From positions 248,001 to 312,000 of the forward strand of contig NC_052102.1 in the NCBI RefSeq assembly GCF_012273895.1: a stretch of DNA of 64,000 nt, given 5' to 3'. The notes under the pieces are model-generated. The model did no database searches, was not told where the DNA came from, and saw only the letters and a list, made by a program, of their open reading frames with translations. Shown here piece after piece: positions 11,921 to 24,511 of this stretch. A program made the position numbers and the translations under genes. How positions within the stretch are numbered: position 1 is the stretch's first letter; every line of letters begins with the position of its first letter. The stretch comes from Zerene cesonia. Its lineage: Eukaryota > Arthropoda > Insecta > Lepidoptera > Pieridae.

Positions 11921-12879
11921 CATTTAGTTATATAATATGCTTTTCAAACACCACTTCTAATCCCATTTTATTAGCACTTCTTTTCACAATGTTTCGTTAT
12001 CCTCTGTAAATTTACTTGTAATTAAATCAAGACGATAACATTTTAAGCGAAAATTCACCTCTACTCTCCTTTTACCAGCTTAAACTAATCTTTAGAAGTA
12101 GCACGCCGCTTAAGTATTCATACAAAAACACGCTCGCAAATTACATGCTGCTAGCACCTTGGATAAAATCTTGGAATTTAAAACCTGGCCGTACGCGCCC
12201 AGGAGAAAGACTACTTCAGACAGAAACACACGAGGTAAGAATGCCTTTCAACCCTGATTTACTCGTAATTGTGATGTCTCATAGTAAGTTTAAAATGTGA
12301 GACAATTTATCAAAGTCGTTTTACTTTTGCTTCGAAGATGTCGTTGATAAATGATCTTTTTGCATCAATTTCATTACTCGGGTTATTTTAATTTGTTTTT
12401 CCTTACTCAATTTAGATTGTAAGTGATTAATAGTTGCCGTTAATGAATTATAGTTCAGACTCAATGCTGCGTAGCATATAAATACAAATTAATTATGCTT
12501 TGACTTTAGTGACTTGCTGACTTGGTGTGTTTGTTATATTTGTAGATTTAAGCTTTCAAAATTTCCTGATGCTTAGAAGGATAGAGAATGATCATGCCTA
12601 TATAAACGTGAGGGTGTCAAATCATAAGATACTTTTAAAAAGGGCACAAAGTTATCGAGTAACCAAAACAAAACACCTTCGTTTTTGGAAATGTCGGTGA
12701 ATAAAAATCGAAACAGGCATTCTTGAGATTGTCATGAATAATGATAAAACACGGGAAAGAATTACATTGTTTCCTCAACAAAAACACAAAGTTGCGGATC
12801 AGTCCACTGTCCCGCGAATAATCTGAAGGAAATTATTATAATAAATTCCACGAGACAACGGCGAAGCGTGAACTTAGCG
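11921..12879. other. Non-coding stretch
   Basis: AT-rich sequence with no recognised repeat, gene or structured motif beyond short homopolymers. Confidence 0.5.
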
Positions 12880-13330
12880 TTACGAACTCGAGAAGGAAAG
12901 GTTCAAAGTTTGTCCGAAAAAATAGCGGAAAAGCCTGAATTTATCCCCGCCATTTCCGATGTTTGAGTGCGCTCCTAAATATAATTCCGACCCTTCTTTT
13001 GTTTCACAGTTTAATATTCGCGGATTGCGTGACCGAAACGCCATTACGCAAAGAACAGCCCTTTCATTACACCTCGAAAGTTTTAAGACGTTTGATACAA
13101 ACAAAAGCGAGTTGTAAGAAATGGAAGGTTCGCGATCGGCGGAGTATCCAACAGAGCTGTCCCGCAATTAGACATCTCGGAGCGGACGGTTCCAAATCGC
13201 TGAGAAATTTTATTCTTCGGAATTCGAAGCGGCTTTTATGAAAACTGTCCCCTTCGAGATTTCGTAATTTTGCTTTGAGTGATTCCGGCATGAGCAGGCA
13301 GATGGCGCGATATGGCCCCTAGTTTTATGA
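12880..13330. other. Dense island open on both strands; possible exon or regulatory DNA
   Basis: This is the longest block of balanced composition in the window. Three overlapping minus-strand frames (12880-13167, 13067-13291, 13210-13473) and a plus frame at 12963-13241 are all open. The plus frame would start with a hydrophobic, signal-peptide-like stretch, MSALLNIIPTLLLFHSLIFA. A plausible 3' splice site, a pyrimidine tract then TTTCACAG, ends at about 13009. A GTAAG donor-like site follows at about 13114, with an open frame between. No domain is recognisable and openness on both strands suggests composition rather than coding. Confidence 0.25.
13310..13318 (+). promoter_or_regulatory. CTCF-like core
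   Basis: AGATGGCGC matches the core shared by vertebrate and Drosophila CTCF motifs. The flanking bases match only partly. It lies at the edge of the 12.9-13.3 kb island. An isolated 9-mer match is weak evidence; the same core recurs at 38601-38609. Confidence 0.2.
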
Positions 13331-13469
13331 GTCAGTAGGCAAAAGTTAGGTATGCTCGTAAAACAAAGGGAATCTCGAGGGCGAAATAGTAATAATTGAG
13401 TCGCAGATTTTTCTTTGAGATTCCGCCGTCGCATAAAGCGTTTTATTAGAATTCGGTTGAAATATGCTA

Positions 13470-13822
13470 TCAATGGAATTTGGCTGAATAAATTGTACTC
13501 ACCGTTTCGTTTGTAGAAATGTTTGTTTGTAGGTTGTCTGCGTCAGTCTTCTGTAACAAAGAATCGTGTTTAATATCGGTTACTGTTTGTTTATTTTGGA
13601 TGGTGCGTTGTATGGAGAGTCGTTGCGGGCAACTTGAAATTGGATTACAAGCGAACAAACCGTACTTTTGCGAGCATCGGCATGCATATTCATCAGACAG
13701 ACCCGGGTTCCGGCGGAGTGGGGCCTGCACACCTGCCATCGAGTAAGGATGTGATACGTCGTGTCTATTCCGACATGACAGACACTCCAAGTTTTTCCAA
13801 TAATTACGTTTCATGCATATAA
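13470..13822. other. Overlapping open frames without recognisable product
   Basis: A minus-strand frame of 114 codons (13470-13814) overlaps plus frames of 75 and 62 codons. The minus translation is Cys- and Ser-rich but has no regular Cys spacing and no domain I know. The G+C-richer stretch at about 13670-13740 has ACCCGGGT and a purine tract. I do not call a gene. Confidence 0.3.
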
Positions 13823-16800
13823 TGCAAATTTTATTCAGAATTTAAAAGGTTTATAATATTTGATTTCCTATTGTAGCTAGGTATGTTTTTTATTAATTAT
13901 TGTATTTTATATAACCTGCACAAGTTTAATTTGCAGATATCTCTATAAGATGTAATGTTTTGAAGAACTCTTTAACAACTACGCTGTTTATGCAAAGGTT
14001 TAAAACTAAATGATATGAAGTATATGATTTAACTTGAATAAATACAATTTATAACGGATCGAAACCAACGTTGATACTGTACGTCATTTACGAGGTAGAT
14101 AGAACAAACAAACTCTTCAGCTTTGTACAAGAGTACAAGAGTATAATTGTTTCGGCAAGATATAGGTTTATCTCCGATTAAATGTATCAAGACTTAAATA
14201 AATGATGGTATTTTCGAATAAATATTGTGATATCTCTTCAGTAAAACAAGTTATTTTATTATAAAATTTAAATATTAAATAAGTATCTTAAAATGACATC
14301 AACACGCAATATAGATTCCTTTTTACATGTAAAACGAATAGAAAAAGAAATGTGTAATTTTATGCAGAAGTTAAATTTCAGCAGCAAACAGTAAATGCGC
14401 CAAGATTTTCTCGTTGCATTGTTTAATATAATATTGTGGCGAGTTGTTCGGTAAAAATTCCCGTATCAGGTCGTAGAAAAGTTTTTATTATGTTTGCAAA
14501 CAGCTGTCTCGGTTAATATTCGGATATTGTCCGCGCAGCGCGGGGCGCCGAGGGAGTCTCTGCTGCTCACTTACACGCCGCTTACGAATCTAACCTGCTG
14601 TTGAATATCGTTTAAACACGAATATAGCAAAATTATTGCTTTTTTAGAAATGAAGTAAATACAATAGACCGGGTGATGTTTCGAACGGTTGAGTAGAAGA
14701 TGAGGTGCGACGAACGTTTCACGATCCACAATCAAACAAGGAAATAAATGAAATCACGAAATTGTCTCCTTGCATTGTTGTTTGTTGAAGTATCAAAAAG
14801 GTTGCAAAAAGTTATAGTTATTTCAAATAACCTTGAACATTATACCATCAAATTCTTACATTATCTACCAAAATAATTATAATGCAATGTTAATTTCATA
14901 ATCGCCTAATGCATTCCTTTTGGGAGCTATTTAAGAATTCTTATTTTGTTCTCAAAAGCCATCTTGTGAACGTACGTTAAATGTTTAACAGCCCCGCAGC
15001 ATCCGAGCAGAACAGAGCTCTCGCACTAATCACCTCGCCTGTCATTGCTACAGTAATGTTGGCGTAACCTTCACTTTGAGACCTTTTGTTTAATGCCTAG
15101 AGTTTTATACTAACAATGTACACAAAGAGCCACTTACTCCTTATGAGTCAAAGGCAAGGCTATTAAGGGCATACGGAGAAAATGCTTTATTATGCGAAAT
15201 TTTGTCGATATTGCGAATATTTCTTGAGCAATTGTTTATTGATTTTTATGGCCGATTGATGTGATTTAGAAGTATCAGTAAGCGAAATATCGTAACGGTG
15301 TCCTTTAAATTGTTAATAAATTTAAGGCGCGAGAAACTAAGGTTTATGTTTGACTAAATTTATCGTATTTTTGCATTGCACTGCACCACAATTTTGTAGA
15401 TTTCTGATACTAGAAATGGCATGGTGATTTAAATGCTGTTACATTATTACCGCACAGAATTAATATCGATAATTGCTACACCAACGAATTCAGGATAACT
15501 GCTATAACTAGTTTGTTTCTGATAAAAGCGTTCACTAATTTTATTACAGAAACATACGTCACGTAGTATATGAAATAATTTGCTAGCCTAGACCCGTTTA
15601 GCACAAAGGAGGCGGCACGTACGTGGCCGTGACAGAAAATACCTAAACTAACCCGCTTCTAAATACGCCTGAACCACTATTAGGCAAAGCTGGCTTTGAC
15701 CGTCCTTTGTTCACCGCCAATTACTATTGAGCTAGACCATCTACCACACCTTATTGTCAAAGCGAAATCTTATAGACAGAAATCCGTTCAATTTCTGTGG
15801 ACGCTGTACATAGCCACACGAATATGGAGAACGCTGCGTGCACGTTTTGATTTGGAACATAAAGAGCGATGTATCGCAGGGAAGTTGGATGATCGTCGGG
15901 CTGATCCAAACGGTATATTACAACGTGCTCGGAACTTCCATCCTTAGCAACCATAATCGAACAGTTCTGGAATTTTGGGATAGAAACTAATAACAGTGCG
16001 TTTAAGTCGTGAAGTTATACTATATCATTTTGATGTTAATTGATCTAACAATGTGTCAATATAATAACTAAATATATTCTTATTAATAATATAAATTTTC
16101 AGCTTGCATGCAATGTACTATGTACGTATTTGTTTTATTGAAATTATCTTGAAATGTCATTTGCGAATGGGTTCACAGATTGTCAAATAAGCCTAATTAA
16201 AACTTCTTAAATTGTAGTACCGGTAGTCATTATCCAATACTCTTTAATCAAAGCACTTTCAGGAGCAATTCAATCGCGTTAGTTTCCTGACAACTAAAGA
16301 TAAAACATCTAACATAATGATCCAAAAGAAGTATAAAAGCAATTGTTCTCGTAAACGCTTACAAGAATTTAGTTTTATTAGCAGGTGTAAACTTGCTGTT
16401 GGAGCTTCCAGGAGAATAAACAGTGAAATGTACTGAACTCTTTCGGGGTTTTAAAATTTCACACGCTCTAGAATTTTCCGAGAATTGAATCGTGTTGCTG
16501 TGTATCATAGAATAGAGATAGGTGGGTTGTCTTTTCTTACGTCTAAGATACATCTTAGTGCCCTCGCCCCAAATATTGTAACGATGCTTACATTTTTTTT
16601 TCCTGCACCCAACAATGCTACATCTTAATAATAATAGTTGTAAATATGTTGTTATAGCTGCGGCTGATTGATCTCGCCGAAGTAGTCTCGTGTTTGACAT
16701 CTGGTTTGTATACACAGTAATATTATCTCTTTCATAACTGGTACAGTCAATGTCAATGCAAACAAAATGTGAAAATATCTTCTATTCATTGTTATTAACA

Positions 16801-16984
16801 GGATTGACAATAGAAAGTAGAAAACTCAATTAATTTTATCAAATTATTTAAAAACAATTTTAACAAAGACATCAAAATTACAATTTGCATTAAGTTTATA
16901 ATAAACACATATGTATTCGCTTACATTTCACTTCCCTGCAAAGACAATGATGATATTAACTCAGTTTGGATCTCGCCGACATCC
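13823..16984. other. Non-coding stretch
   Basis: AT-rich, with a G+C patch at 14520-14585 (GCGCAGCGCGGGGCGCC-type run). A second patch at 15600-15650 is centred on the palindrome CACGTACGTG (15616-15625), which contains E-box-like halves. Frames at 15696-15947 and 16359-16715 are open but unrecognised and do not look conserved. Confidence 0.5.
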
Positions 16985-17027
16985 AGCTGTCAACCTCCGC
17001 TCCGGAGTGTGACGCATTGACAGTGCT
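16985..17027. repeat. Nested inverted repeat with TGTCA arms
   Basis: TGTCAA within AGCTGTCAA (16985-16993) pairs with TTGACA at 17017-17022, and the flanking AGC and GCT halves can extend the stem. The loop holds a smaller hairpin, CTCCG-CTC-CGGAG (16995-17007). TGACAG/CTGTCA is also the Hth/Meis half-site, so this could be a pair of protein sites. It lies in a G+C-richer patch at about 16970-17150. Confidence 0.45.
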
Positions 17028-19718
17028 ACTACGATATGTACCCTGTGTCAGCGGCGTTAAGGTCCAATTGGGATGTTAACGTTTTTAAGCCTCTGCCACC
17101 ACGGAATAACTATAGGAACCCACTAGATCCCGCTTGATATGCTTTCGTTTAACTCCGGTTTAATGATATTGAAAATGAAGAGTGTTTCAATATCGGAAAT
17201 ACTTTAAAGTCTGTTAATGAAATTGGATTTCTTAAGGCCAAAAATGTAGAGTCCAGTCAAACTGACCGGCCGGCTGAAGTTGTATAAATGCTTTGCGCGA
17301 TTCGAAGATATGTGTCTACACTCGAAAAATATATGAGTAATGTATTCATACATTCGGCAGTAGAAAGTTCTGTACACAACATTCTTCAAAAGACAAGCGC
17401 ATATCCGAAACGTCATAAGGGTATGACAGGTCACAACCACGCGCCGCGCGGCGAATGCAGAGCGCTGTGACAGCCCTGCGGCAGACAGACGGGGCCACAC
17501 TAATGCATAAAATTTCGCACTGCGGCCGCAATTTAAACCGATATCATATTTGAGTTAGACGTGCTTGTGATGGCTCGATACGGGATCCGAATATGCAAGA
17601 CGCTAAATTGCTTTTCGAAGTTCATCTTTGTTGGGTTGACAAATGCAGTTCGATGGGAGCTGGCGTTTAAGTCGATACACGTCTTTGTGTTTACAGTGGA
17701 GTCATATCCAACTTTCTTTTTCACATTTATTTCTACTAATACAATCAACTTTATATTTGCTTTCCCACCAGTTGGTCCTTTATCCTTTTACAGTAAGGGT
17801 TACTTGGTTGTTATCTCTAATAACGAGAGAAAAAAACCGCCTTTCGAAATGTCTTCTTAGGTTTTTGTATACCTTTATGATATGTATATTTTTTATCTGT
17901 CATAAATACATAAAATTAGATTTTATTGGGGGCATTGAAATGAGAAATACCCTTTTCATTACCCCAAATAAAATCTGTTAAATTCTTTATAACTTTTCCA
18001 GAAAAATCTTAGTTCATATAAAAGAAAATATTACAATATATTTTATATATTATGACAAAGGAAAGCTGGTTGCAAATTATACACATACAGAAAAAATTAT
18101 CAAACCTTGTATAAAAATAGTGTTTTCGTTGACATACGCAACATCCACGCGTCGCTATGTGAAGTGCCTCACGTAATTGTTAAAAATATCAAGTGAAATA
18201 ATTGAATTGTTAAAAAAGTCTCATCAAAACAAGCAAAGGTTTGAACAGCGGAACATAAATATTTCCTGTGTATTTACATGTCAAAAATAATACAAATAGT
18301 TTGTTTTATTGAATTCTGTAACGGCGGAGTGGCTGTCACAACTGAGCTCGTATTTATTAAAAAAATAAATGACTGTCAGTATTGTAGTGAGGTTAATGTT
18401 GGGAATTAGCTTCAGCCTAGGTATGCATTTGCTTGGGTGCTATCCTGTAAACTCTATTGCTAACCAACCTCAGTTCAACAATCAGATCAATGTTTACATA
18501 CTGGTTGTGAAACAAACAATATGACATATTCAACTAATCTAGATTATATTTTTTTGAAGTGAAACTTATTTAGAATCGTTGTGTTTCAAACCTGATGCAA
18601 CGGAAAAACGACAGGTAAGAGACACAAATACAAAAATGTGTAGAATGAAGCCGGCAAAGAATGAGACAGACATATACATAATATTTCATACATATTCATC
18701 TCATTCTTTTGTAGATTTACTGAAGTTTCACTTCTATCGTGTGTGAAACGCACACACACCTTTTTTTTATATTGGATGTTTTTGATACCTTAAATTGATA
18801 TGAAGTACAATTCGATATAAATGTCATTCTTTTGTTAGATATAAAATGTTAATATATTGAATTAAAACTTTTACAATAAACAGAAGATACTAATGGTTGT
18901 AAATTTTAAAGGCAACTAAATGCGCCTAACAGGGAAACTCATTTCTATGTATCTAGATTAGAATATTCATCGACAATCTGTTTGCAGCGTGGGCATCACT
19001 ATCTGCGGAGAGCGCGCTGATTTATAGTGACGTTCGCGGTGAGTTATCGATATCGACGCTTCGTTTGATTGCCTTATTGCCTTTTGTTGGCTGTCCGAAT
19101 ATTTTAGCTTATAATTTGCATTCATTTCGCAAACAAAGAGAGCGATTTGTATTGCTTTCTGCTACAATGGGTTTTTGACTTCGCCCGTCGTGACCGGCCG
19201 AGGCAATTCTAGTTCTCTATCGGATAAATAATAATATAATAAATATTTTGAATTTATTGTAATCGATGTACAATGGGCATTAAATCTTTTTCGATCTGAG
19301 GACTTGACGGTAGGCAAAACATGGTTTATAATGTTTTCGTAAATAAGAAGTAGACATAAAATGCCTCAATATTTTATTTACTTAAAAATCGCTAAGTCGT
19401 AAGACTGAGTATACAGTACATAAGGTATATTGCAAAAACTCAAGGTGTTCATTGATATCCATATATGAAGTTGAAAAATAACAGCCTACAAATATACTAC
19501 ATGTACATATAAAGAGAGCATAAGATGTTTATTCTTGAGGTTTCTTAGTTTCACTATAGACCACCAACAAGAAAAAAGTATAAATTAATAAAAAAAATAT
19601 TTACAATCAAGAGTATTAATAGATTTTTATTAGCTCACTACACCTCCTATATACATAAGTTACAAACTACGACATTTGCATACCGAAATAATGCAATAAG
19701 CAATTATTATCCTCTCAT
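17028..19718. other. Non-coding stretch
   Basis: Frames at 17204-17500, 17561-17860 and 17643-17981 overlap on both strands and are unrecognised. They translate largely to hydrophobic low-complexity sequence. TATCGATATCG lies at 19045-19055 inside a G+C-richer patch (18985-19065). No dispersed repeat is seen. Confidence 0.5.
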
Positions 19719-19737
19719 ACACACACACACACACACA
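19719..19737 (+). repeat. (AC)9 microsatellite
   Basis: Nine AC units plus a trailing A, uninterrupted. Confidence 0.9.
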
Positions 19738-20754
19738 TAGCAAGCGAAGACGACCGCCGAGAGCATTATAAACACCATCCTGCAGTAACATCTCCAATTC
19801 AGCACAGAATTATAGAACATTGCACATATACGATATTTATGGTCCACTTTAATGCACGATAAATTATGCACATCACTATTTAGTCGCTGGGAATATATTT
19901 GAGTGTTTCTCAGTTGAGTTTGAATAACAAGTTTCTGCTTGTTATTAAGCGGCTTTATGCGTTTTGTTCGAATGTATGGATTAGTTTTGAGAAACTTTAA
20001 ATATTAGTAGATAAATCTGATAGTTACATATTTTATATTATTAACAATGACTCCTTCAGCGTGTTTGTTTGATTATATTAAACTAGAAATTTCTTAGATT
20101 CATAAATGATAAAATGATAAGTGCATGAACCCATACTGATGAAGTTACGTCGATAGGTGCTAATAATAGTAGTTAGTTTCTTAATCCACTGATGCATATC
20201 CCACAAGGTAACAGAAAACTGCAAAACAATATTCAAAACTCGATAACCTGAAGGCAAGATCAAGTAAAACAACAATGAAAGTATATGAAAACACCAAAGT
20301 CCCAATTAACGACGAAGTGCGGACGGATACGCGTGCAACAGCTAGTTAACCCTGAACAAACGATTGAACAGGTCAAAGAGTGAATATTTTGCAAAGAGAA
20401 TGTGGAGCTATTTCATATTTCCGGCGCGCCCGGACCTGCGAAGATTTTAATAAAACAATATCCAGTCATATTGGGCGGGCGGCGTGGGCGGACCTTCTAC
20501 CTTTGGATATTATTCTTTTTAATTCTTAATGTTGTTTTAAATAAAGGAATTTATTATGTTTCTCGATTTCGGAATTCTTAATATTGGATGTTTATTGTGC
20601 TTTTATTTTTTAATGGCATTCTATGTGAACTCTAGTTAAAGGAAATATTTCTTAACTGGAAAGTTAAATTTTATAATAAATTCATTATGTATTCAAGCAA
20701 TTGATTGAGACTCCTGTTTTGTGTAAATCCTTTCCTGTAGGATTCCTCTGCATG
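19738..20754. other. Non-coding stretch
   Basis: AT-rich, with a small G+C-richer patch at 20420-20500 (GGCGCGCCC and GGGCGGGCGG). A 75-codon minus frame at 20078-20305 is unrecognised. Confidence 0.5.
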
Positions 20755-20880
20755 TATATAAAATTCTCGTGTCACAATGTTAGTTACCATACTCCTCCGA
20801 AACGGTTGGACCGATTCTCATGAAATTTTATTTACAAATTGTGTAGGTCTGAGAATCGGCCATCATCTATTTTTCATGCC
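20755..20880 (+). repeat. Rep-F: copy truncated by Rep-G
   Basis: It reads TATATAAAATTCTCGTGTCA, then CAATGTTAGTTACCATACTC, CTCCGAAACGGTTGGACCGA, TTCTCATGAAATTTT and GTCTGAGAATCGGCC. After CATCTATTTTTCATGCC it passes directly into Rep-G sequence without the expected Rep-F end. Confidence 0.8.
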
Positions 20881-21020
20881 TTACCACCGCCCATGAACAA
20901 TCACAGAGACTGAGGCCTTTGCGAGTGCGCTGCAAGCTTTTAGGGGTAAGGGATAACGGAAGGATTGATGACTGGAAACAAGGAATGGACTGGGAAGGGC
21001 GAGGAAAAGGAAATAAGCTT
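20881..21020 (+). repeat. Rep-G: 5'-truncated copy joined to Rep-F
   Basis: It starts at TTACCACCGCCCATGAACAA, inside the family; the GCTGGCGGGTCGCC head seen at 40255 is absent. It continues through GGATTGATGACTGGAAA and ACTGGGAAGGGCGAGG. The abrupt junction at about 20880 indicates insertion, deletion or recombination between two elements. Confidence 0.75.
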
Positions 21021-21268
21021 TTAAACCAACTATGAAAATATATGGAAGAATTACAACGCAGATCTGTTCAAAACTAACAATTTGAAATGAAGATTTACAT
21101 GTGTGGATTCACACAAACACAACATTAAAACAGAGTCGCATTAAAACTCACAAGTCATATTCCAAGTGTGAATAATTGTCCCAAACGTCCGTAGCGCGGG
21201 GGACTCCACACATTCGTCCTCATTCCCTCCGATCAAAACTGTAAGATGCATAATCCCAGTTACACAAC

Positions 21269-21289
21269 GCGCGGTGCGCGGTGCGCGGT
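21269..21289 (+). repeat. (GCGCGGT)3 tandem repeat
   Basis: Three perfect 7-bp units, followed by GGCAGCCAGCC, in a short CpG-rich patch (21180-21305) inside AT-rich DNA. GC-skewed and CpG-dense, so it may be a remnant promoter-type sequence or simple expansion. Confidence 0.75.
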
Positions 21290-23980
21290 GGCAGCCAGCC
21301 AACCGTTATAAATGTTTGATTCTGTGCCACCGATTTGATTTCTCACTACTTTATTATTAAAGTGAACGCGATTTACAATGCCTTTAGATTTTGGCAGTGA
21401 TTGCACTTCGATGGATCGAGCTTTTCTATTGAATTCGGAAACAAGTTGTGCTGCAATAATACATACATGATCCTTATTATCAATGTCAATACATAATTGT
21501 ATTATTAATAATATTTTTAAGCTTATTTAATTTTCATATCTGAGTGCTAGCACGTCATGTAGAGCGCAGATTCAATATATGACAGGAAAGAACGCATTGA
21601 TTTAATTTTACTTAAATAATATTTACAATAGTAGCGCACATTACACACTGAACAACAATTACAAAAACCTCAAATCCTGACACACAAACAGACAGTAAAA
21701 TATCGAAGTAAAATTTATAGCACCCCACTTTTATCGTCGGGGGTAAATTTAGAGTAGAACTAGTCTTGACTCTAGACAACCTTATCTCTTTAAGTCTAAT
21801 AGTACTAATAATTTTATAGCCAGTTAGTTTCTATCAAATTTTTTTTAACGTAAAATCTAATAAAAATATCGACGAATTAATTAAAACACTTGACATTTCG
21901 GTACATAATTTGATACTGGGAAAGAGTTTACAATATCAAAGTCATTTGATATTCCGCGATCGTGATGAAAATTTCCTTCGAGTGTCATTGCGTTCTTTAT
22001 TAAAATCAACGAACATTCGAGAAGTCTAACTATTGTGTTGCTTTATAACAAAAGATTCTATGTTGCGAAATTGTTTAAGAGCTTTCTTCAATTTTGTTAC
22101 ATTATTCTCCATTATCACACATTCCAGTATAATAAAGATGATTTCTCCGCTGGGAATTTCCTGAATATAACTCAATACGAAGTGATCTGGCATTTTGTTA
22201 TAATACACATGTGATAGAATTGTTTGAATGAAACGAAAAACTAAGTCATTTTTAATTTAATTAAACCAAAAATTTACATTATATCTTTGTGTTAATTTTG
22301 ATAAATTAAACACTCATTTATATTAAAATAATAAAAAGCTATAGGTGATCGCTTTCACCAAAACTTTTTTTTAATTAATTAGTTTTTAAGACGAAGGTTC
22401 ACAACTTCTCTTAATATTTTCTTCACGCTATTCAGCCTCTTTAACAACTTTATAGGCCACAGTACATAAATGAACTCAGAAGTAGGTCTAACCCTTGACT
22501 AAGGTAAATACCTAAGAGAGTAACTTAAGCCCCGGAATAACCCACTTCTAACACTTTCGACAAAAAACTCTCTTTGAACAAAAGACTGAGAAAAATTCAC
22601 CCAGTGCTGCGAAAATTTAAATCTTTTGTAAGAACCTTTTCCAGCAACACTGAAGTACCCGCCAATGTAAATCTTGTAAAGCGTTTATATAAATGTATAA
22701 AGCCCACATTATTTTCTACATCTAGTAATTTCAAACACGATATAAATATAATAACCATAGAGGTTCTTATCTATTATTCTTATATGTAGTAATATTCCAA
22801 ACCTGTTGTTTAAACTAACAAAACATTACACTATTGTGTACTTCATCGTTTAAATGATCTAATTTGATCCCAAATTAGGTCTAGGAAAAAATCATCAGAA
22901 CTTTTTTTTTATCACTTTTCGAAAAATGTATTAGATACTCCTGAATTTTATATTTAAATTTTTCATTTATTTGGAAAACTGTGTCTTACAGCTAATTTTA
23001 TATTTAAAAAATCTGTTTCTATTAGTATAATTAAACATAGCTACTCAAATAAGTAATTACTTTGCACTCGAATACATAAATATTTTGATAGATAATAAAT
23101 GATCAAATAGTTCCAGTTATTACCAGCGCTGCGATTTACCGTTTCCTTTTCCATATATTTCAGTAATAAAAACTGTTCAAAGCAATATTACTTTATCTCA
23201 ATGTACAGATCAAAATCATATAAAACATTATTAAAAGCAATTTCTATTCAAAGTTATAAAAATTCGAGAAATAACGAACTCGCCCATAAATACAATAAAA
23301 GTGACAGAAAAGTGTTAAGTCATCAAATCTCATAATAATTACTAGCTTCATTTATGATCCATAATAAGGTTTTACAGCCCCACCACTATACGTTATTGTT
23401 ATATTATTTAGATATCTATACGCGTAGAGAATATTCAAATAAATCGAGTTTAAAATCTGCTTTAAAGTCAACTATATTTCTGATTAAAATGTATTTTTTA
23501 TTTATACTCAGACTCAATTGAAATTCCCGTCATATTGGACGAAATAATAAACTATTTTTTGGTACTCCATTTCAATATTTATCAATAAGTGTTGTTTTAT
23601 AAAACAATATCAATTACCTTCTTTTGTTAACCATACAAAATATTGCGTTATGCAAACGAAGTCACGCGCATAGCTTGTACTAAATAAAATGCAATAAGAA
23701 TGCAAGTATTAATTTCCCAAACCGCACGGCGGCGGCAATAAATTAAAGTTCCCTTGTTTTCCAGCGCGAAACTCTGAACTTAAGCAAATTATAAGTTAGG
23801 GGACATACGTCAAGCAGGAATTTGGAACTTAAAAGATATGGTTAGCTGCGAGACACCAGTTCAACATAAACTATTTAAGATCTCGGCTAACTCCCAAGCT
23901 AAACTCAGGCATAACTTGGTATTAAATTAGTTTTAATTTTAACTCTTGATTCTCGGCTAGATTGGGAGACTCGCCCTTAC
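21290..23980. other. Long AT-rich non-coding stretch
   Basis: I see no family repeat, palindrome of note or recognisable frame. The frames at 22026-22208 and 22574-22789 are about 60 to 71 codons and Lys/Asn/Ile-rich, typical of chance translation of AT-rich DNA. A few CGGCGGCGG bases lie near 23727. Confidence 0.55.
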
Positions 23981-24353
23981 GCCGTGACGACCTACGTGAC
24001 AAGATAGTTGAAAGAATCTTGTTACAAACTCTTAATTACAACTTTGTAGCTTGTCTGTAAAAATTTCATGTTTTACGTCAGATGCGAAAAGTTGGTCGAC
24101 GGTCGGGATTCATGTTTGATGAAATGTCTTTATGGTGGGGGTTTTGAACTTTGCTTACTACTAGACATTGAATAACTGCAAAATTAGCTCATGACTGGTC
24201 AATTATAGATTCATTCATTTTACTTCATATCATAAGTTACCTCAGTGAAACGTGGTATACGAAAGTATATAAAAATAAAGTATTGGAAAATGCATCAATA
24301 TCCATTGGATAAACAAGCGATATGCAATAAAAGTTGTGTCACGTCGTCACGGC
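23981..24353. repeat. Possible element bounded by an 11-bp inverted repeat
   Basis: GCCGTGACGAC at 23981-23991 is exactly matched by its reverse complement GTCGTCACGGC at 24343-24353. Both arms are followed by GTGAC-type sequence reading inward. The 373-bp unit would be a small non-autonomous DNA transposon if the arms are termini. No second copy is in the window, and I could not see a clear target-site duplication. Confidence 0.3.
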
Positions 24354-24357
24354 GGGC

Positions 24358-24370
24358 TGGCGTCACGCCA
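24358..24370. repeat. 13-nt palindrome TGGCGTCACGCCA
   Basis: Six-base arms around a single C, in a CpG-rich patch (24335-24395). It may be a protein site or part of the G+C-richer repeat remnant that includes the inverted-repeat arm just upstream. Confidence 0.5.
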
Positions 24371-24471
24371 AACAGGTACAAGGGGGCGGTAATGAGCTGG
24401 GGCATATCGTTTTTAAGTTATTATGGTAATGTTATTATCGGGTTAAAATAGCACATCGTTTAGTGTATTAA

Positions 24472-24511
24472 TACTAGCTTTAAGCCCGCGGCATTGTCCG
24501 TGTAGTCAAAG
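24472..24511 (+). repeat. Rep-D: short 5' fragment
   Basis: TACTAGCTTTAAGCCCGCGGC followed by TTGTCCGTGTAGTCAAAGG parallels the head of the copy at 36626. It degrades after about 40 bp. Confidence 0.55.

Noticed and set aside
13470..13814. 114-codon minus frame
   Set aside because: Overlapping frames are open on the other strand; there is no regular Cys spacing or recognisable domain, and no splice or promoter context.
16359..16715. 118-codon minus frame, the longest in the window
   Set aside because: Low-complexity, unrecognised translation in AT-rich DNA with no supporting signals.
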